Assembly (NCBI GenBank): GCA_035457705.1
Contig: DATIBD010000066.1
Location: 62,001-126,000, forward strand
Reading direction: 5' to 3'
Origin: DASPGQ01 sp035457705
Lineage (GTDB): Bacteria; Acidobacteriota; Vicinamibacteria; Marinacidobacterales; SMYC01
DNA length: 64,000 nucleotides
Shown here: positions 61,741 to 64,000 of the stretch, one piece after another
Position numbering within the stretch: the first letter of the stretch is position 1
Layout of the letters: each line of letters opens with the position of its first letter
Notes under the pieces: model-generated
What the model saw: the letters and a program-made list of their open reading frames with translations, nothing else
Databases searched by the model: none
Told to the model about the DNA's origin: nothing
Translations under genes and position numbers: made by a program

Positions 61741-62832
61741 ATGCCGACGACGGACGCTCAGCCCGAATTCGACGCGGCCAAGGCCGAAGCCTTTGCCGAA
61801 AAACTAATGACGGCGCTGAACCATGGCGCTCTATGTTTGATGCTGTCGATCGGGCATCGTACCGGGTTGTTGGACGTCATGAGCGGAATGCCCCCGGCGG
61901 CCTCGGACGAGATCGCGAAGAAGGCCGCTCTCGACGAGCGCTACGTCCGCGAGTGGCTCAGCGCGATGGTAACGGCCAGGGTCGTCGTTTTCGATCCCGC
62001 GACCAAGAAGTTCTCTTTGCCCGCGGAGCACGCGGCATTCCTGACCCGGGACTCCGGCTCCGACAACATGGCCGTCTATTCCCAATACGTGCCGGTGCTC
62101 GCCACCGTGGAGGAAGACATCATCCATTCGTTCCGAAACGGCGGCGGCGTTCCCTATTCCCGGTACTCGCGTTTCCACGAGGTCATGGCCGAGGACAGCG
62201 CCCAATCCGTCTTGTTCTTCCTCGAGTCACACATCCTGCCGCTGGTGCCGGGCTTGACCGAGCGTCTCTCGAAGGGGATCCGCGTGCTCGATGCGGGATG
62301 CGGCCGGGGCCGCGCTCTGAGCAAGATGGCGTCACTCTATCCTCGAAGCCGCTTCGTCGGGATGGATCTCTCGGAGGAAGCCACTCAATTCGCGCGACGC
62401 GAAGCCAAGGAAGCGGGCCTCAGCAACGTCGAGTTCCTGGCAGCCGATCTGAGTGAGTTCGACGAGAGTGCCGAGCCCGAGTCTTTCGACTTCATCACGA
62501 CCTTCGATGCGATCCACGATCAGGCCCAGCCGCTCCGGGTCCTCGAGGGCATCCAACGGGCGTTGAAGTCCGATGGTGTGTACCTGATGCAAGACATCAA
62601 CGGAACGAGCCGGCTCGAGAAGGATCTCGAGCACCCGGCGGGTACGTTCCTGTACGCGGCGTCGCTAATGCACTGCATGACCGTGTCGCTGGCACAGGGA
62701 GGCGAAGGCCTCGGCACGATGTGGGGCGAGCAAAAGACGCGAGAGTATCTTCAGAAGGCAGGATTTGGCTCGATCGTGACGCATCGCCTGCCGCACGACT
62801 TCATGAACAACTGGTACGTGGTGACGAAGTAG
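61741..62832 (+). CDS. SAM-dependent methyltransferase with winged-helix N-terminus
   Basis: A 363-residue protein. Residues 15-90 form a winged-helix domain (LMLSIGHRTGLLDVMSGMPPAASDEIAKKAALDERYVREWLSAM) as in Rv2258c-like methyltransferases. The Rossmann domain has the SAM-binding motif VLDAGCGRGRAL near residue 181, FVGMDLS and FDFITTFDAIHD. AAGGAGGTAAATAGAG precedes the ATG, a strong ribosome site. Substrate unknown; polyketide, ubiquinone-like or small aromatic compounds are typical. It follows the serine hydrolase by 39 bases. Confidence 0.9.
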   Translation: MPTTDAQPEFDAAKAEAFAEKLMTALNHGALCLMLSIGHRTGLLDVMSGMPPAASDEIAKKAALDERYVREWLSAMVTARVVVFDPATKKFSLPAEHAAFLTRDSGSDNMAVYSQYVPVLATVEEDIIHSFRNGGGVPYSRYSRFHEVMAEDSAQSVLFFLESHILPLVPGLTERLSKGIRVLDAGCGRGRALSKMASLYPRSRFVGMDLSEEATQFARREAKEAGLSNVEFLAADLSEFDESAEPESFDFITTFDAIHDQAQPLRVLEGIQRALKSDGVYLMQDINGTSRLEKDLEHPAGTFLYAASLMHCMTVSLAQGGEGLGTMWGEQKTREYLQKAGFGSIVTHRLPHDFMNNWYVVTK

Positions 62833-62910
62833 GCGGATGAGGTTAGTGCCGGTCCAACAATGTTCGCCCGATGCCGTTGGAACGACACTAGCTGCTAAGC
62901 TGGGGCTGGC

Positions 62911-63894
62911 ATGGGAGTGTCCTGGGACCCGGGTCGCTTTTCCGGCGCCGTCGAAGCGCCCTTTCCCGCTGCGCCGCGCCCGCAGCTCGCAACTCTCGTA
63001 AAAAAGGTCCCCGCAGGGGACGACTGGCTGCACGAGATCAAGCACGACGGCTATCGCCTCTTGTGTGCCATTCGGGATGGACACGCGCGTCTCCTCAGCC
63101 GGAACGGTCTGGACTGGACGGACAAGCTCTCGCGCCTGGCATCGAGCGCCAGAGAGCTCCCGGTAGGCGAAGCGATTCTCGACGGAGAGATCGTGGTCCT
63201 TCGTTCCGACGGGACTTCCGATTTCCAGGCGCTTCAGAAAACGATCGGAGGCGCCAACCCATCGGGGCTCACGTACTATCTCTTTGACGTCATCTACGGT
63301 GAGGGCCAGGATTTGCGCCACGTGCCCCTCGTGGAAAGAAAGGAGCTCCTGCGGTCGCTCTTCGAAGAAGCTCCCTCCGATCGACTGCAGTACAGCGAGC
63401 ACGTGCAAGGCCATGGGGCAGCGGTTCTCGAGCGCGCCTGCGCCCTCGGAGCCGAGGGCATCGTCTCCAAGCTACGAACGAGCTTCTACGAGTCGCGACG
63501 GACGCGCACATGGCTCAAGATCAAGTGCGGAAACCGCCAGGAGTTCGTCGTCGTGGGCTACACCGAGCCAGAGGGATCGCGCACGGGGTTCGGCGCCCTT
63601 CTGCTGGCCGTGTACGACGAAGAAAGGCGCCTCGTTTTCAGCGGTCAAGTGGGAACGGGATTCACCGAGAAGATGCTCCAGGATCTCATGGTGCTTCTCG
63701 AGGAAAGAGCTCAGGACGAGCCCCCTCTCGCGTCGACTCCCCGCGAGCTGAAGCGGGCTCATTGGGTCCGGCCGGAGCTGGTGGCGGAGGTGGAGTTCAC
63801 CGAGTGGACGGGTGACGGCCGGCTCCGGCATCCTTCGTTCAAGGGGCTTCGATTCGATAAGCCCGCGAGCGAGGTGCGCCGCGAGGAAGTTTGA
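62911..63894 (+). CDS. ATP-dependent DNA ligase (LigD ligase-domain type, stand-alone)
   Basis: A 327-residue ligase with the nucleotidyltransferase motif EIKHDGYR (K44 becomes adenylated), motif III-like LFDVIY, motif IV EGIVSK, motif V TWLKIKC, and a C-terminal OB fold (FSGQVGTGF, VEFTEWTGDGRLRHPSFKG). This matches the ligase module of LigD used in bacterial non-homologous end joining, but the polymerase and phosphoesterase modules are absent and the frame ends here. A Ku or separate polymerase gene could lie outside the window. Confidence 0.93.
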   Translation: MGVSWDPGRFSGAVEAPFPAAPRPQLATLVKKVPAGDDWLHEIKHDGYRLLCAIRDGHARLLSRNGLDWTDKLSRLASSARELPVGEAILDGEIVVLRSDGTSDFQALQKTIGGANPSGLTYYLFDVIYGEGQDLRHVPLVERKELLRSLFEEAPSDRLQYSEHVQGHGAAVLERACALGAEGIVSKLRTSFYESRRTRTWLKIKCGNRQEFVVVGYTEPEGSRTGFGALLLAVYDEERRLVFSGQVGTGFTEKMLQDLMVLLEERAQDEPPLASTPRELKRAHWVRPELVAEVEFTEWTGDGRLRHPSFKGLRFDKPASEVRREEV

Positions 63895-63942
63895 GAGTCT
63901 TTTGCGACATTTTCAAAAGGACAGCAGCACACTGTCTGGTAA

Positions 63943-64000
63943 GCCCTAACGGGCGTCGCGGTGGACGGCGCGGACAACCTCCACATCACGACCAACCAAC
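63943..64000 (+). pseudogene. NHL-repeat fragment at the window edge
   Basis: The frame after an in-frame TAA (63940-63942) reads LTGVAVDGADNLHITTNQ, the signature of an NHL propeller repeat (GVAVDxxGNLYIAD). There is no start codon between that stop and the repeat, except a GTG within it. This is either a truncated relic or a gene whose start is misplaced; the rest lies outside the window. Confidence 0.4.

Overview
The window is a GC-rich bacterial chromosome fragment with no rRNA, tRNA, CRISPR array or recognisable transposase or integrase. Its gene content points to Acidobacteriota. It has two intact ADOP-type (MacB/FtsX-like, duplicated) permeases and the debris of two more, a carboxypeptidase-regulatory-domain TonB-dependent receptor of the Oar type, a GWxTD-domain protein, a sortilin/VPS10-like BNR-repeat giant, CRTAC1/ASPIC-UnbV repeats, and many exported S9, S41 and amidase-type hydrolases. 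This assignment is inference from family content, not from a marker gene. Frameshifted remnants suggest real gene decay, but some could be assembly errors.

Layout. 1-5.3 kb (minus): a ribonucleoside salvage operon with a GRP-type sugar transporter, ribokinase, two exported nucleoside hydrolases and a secreted amidase cut by the window edge. 5.4-9.1 kb: an accessory patch with an ADOP C-terminal remnant, a RelE/ParE-Phd type toxin-antitoxin pair, a second secreted amidase and a larger decayed ADOP. 9.2-13.8 kb: hotdog thioesterase plus polysaccharide deacetylase, typA/bipA, and a PQQ sugar dehydrogenase. 14-15.3 kb: VapBC debris and an orphan PIN protein. 15.3-22.2 kb: an ADOP permease, then a tight cassette of sodium:solute symporter, betaine-homocysteine-methyltransferase-like enzyme and an FMN/FAD/Fe-S demethylase-like enzyme, probably for uptake and demethylation of a quaternary or methylated amine.

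22.2-28.1 kb: YjbR, a radical SAM protein, a lipoprotein/zinc-ribbon membrane protein pair, an exported S9 peptidase and a small zinc-ribbon protein. 28.2-34.2 kb: a four-gene operon (membrane-anchored CocE hydrolase, fatty-acid-hydroxylase-like di-iron protein, GH3 acyl-adenylating amide synthetase, enolase-superfamily epimerase) that looks like an undescribed pathway for making or remodelling an acyl-amino-acid or acyl-dipeptide compound. 34.2-35.6 kb: a PemK/MazF-type toxin-antitoxin pair and a thioredoxin-like exported protein whose frame is interrupted by a TGA placed exactly so as to make a U-x-x-C redox motif. This is a strong selenoprotein candidate.

35.7-52.8 kb: large exported proteins (sortilin-like, prolyl oligopeptidase, TonB receptor, GWxTD/TPR, MBL-fold, S41), a second ADOP permease with a palindromic operator in its divergent promoter region and a tiny HExxH protein coupled to its stop codon, and a RodZ-like HTH/DUF2914 membrane protein. 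52.8-60.4 kb (minus): histidine kinase and NtrC-type regulator, then a penta-heme membrane cytochrome with TPR repeats overlapping a CRTAC1 protein. A near-consensus sigma-54 promoter sits between regulator and cytochrome, so this is probably one regulon. 60.5-64 kb: serine hydrolase, winged-helix methyltransferase, stand-alone LigD-type DNA ligase, and an NHL-repeat fragment at the edge.
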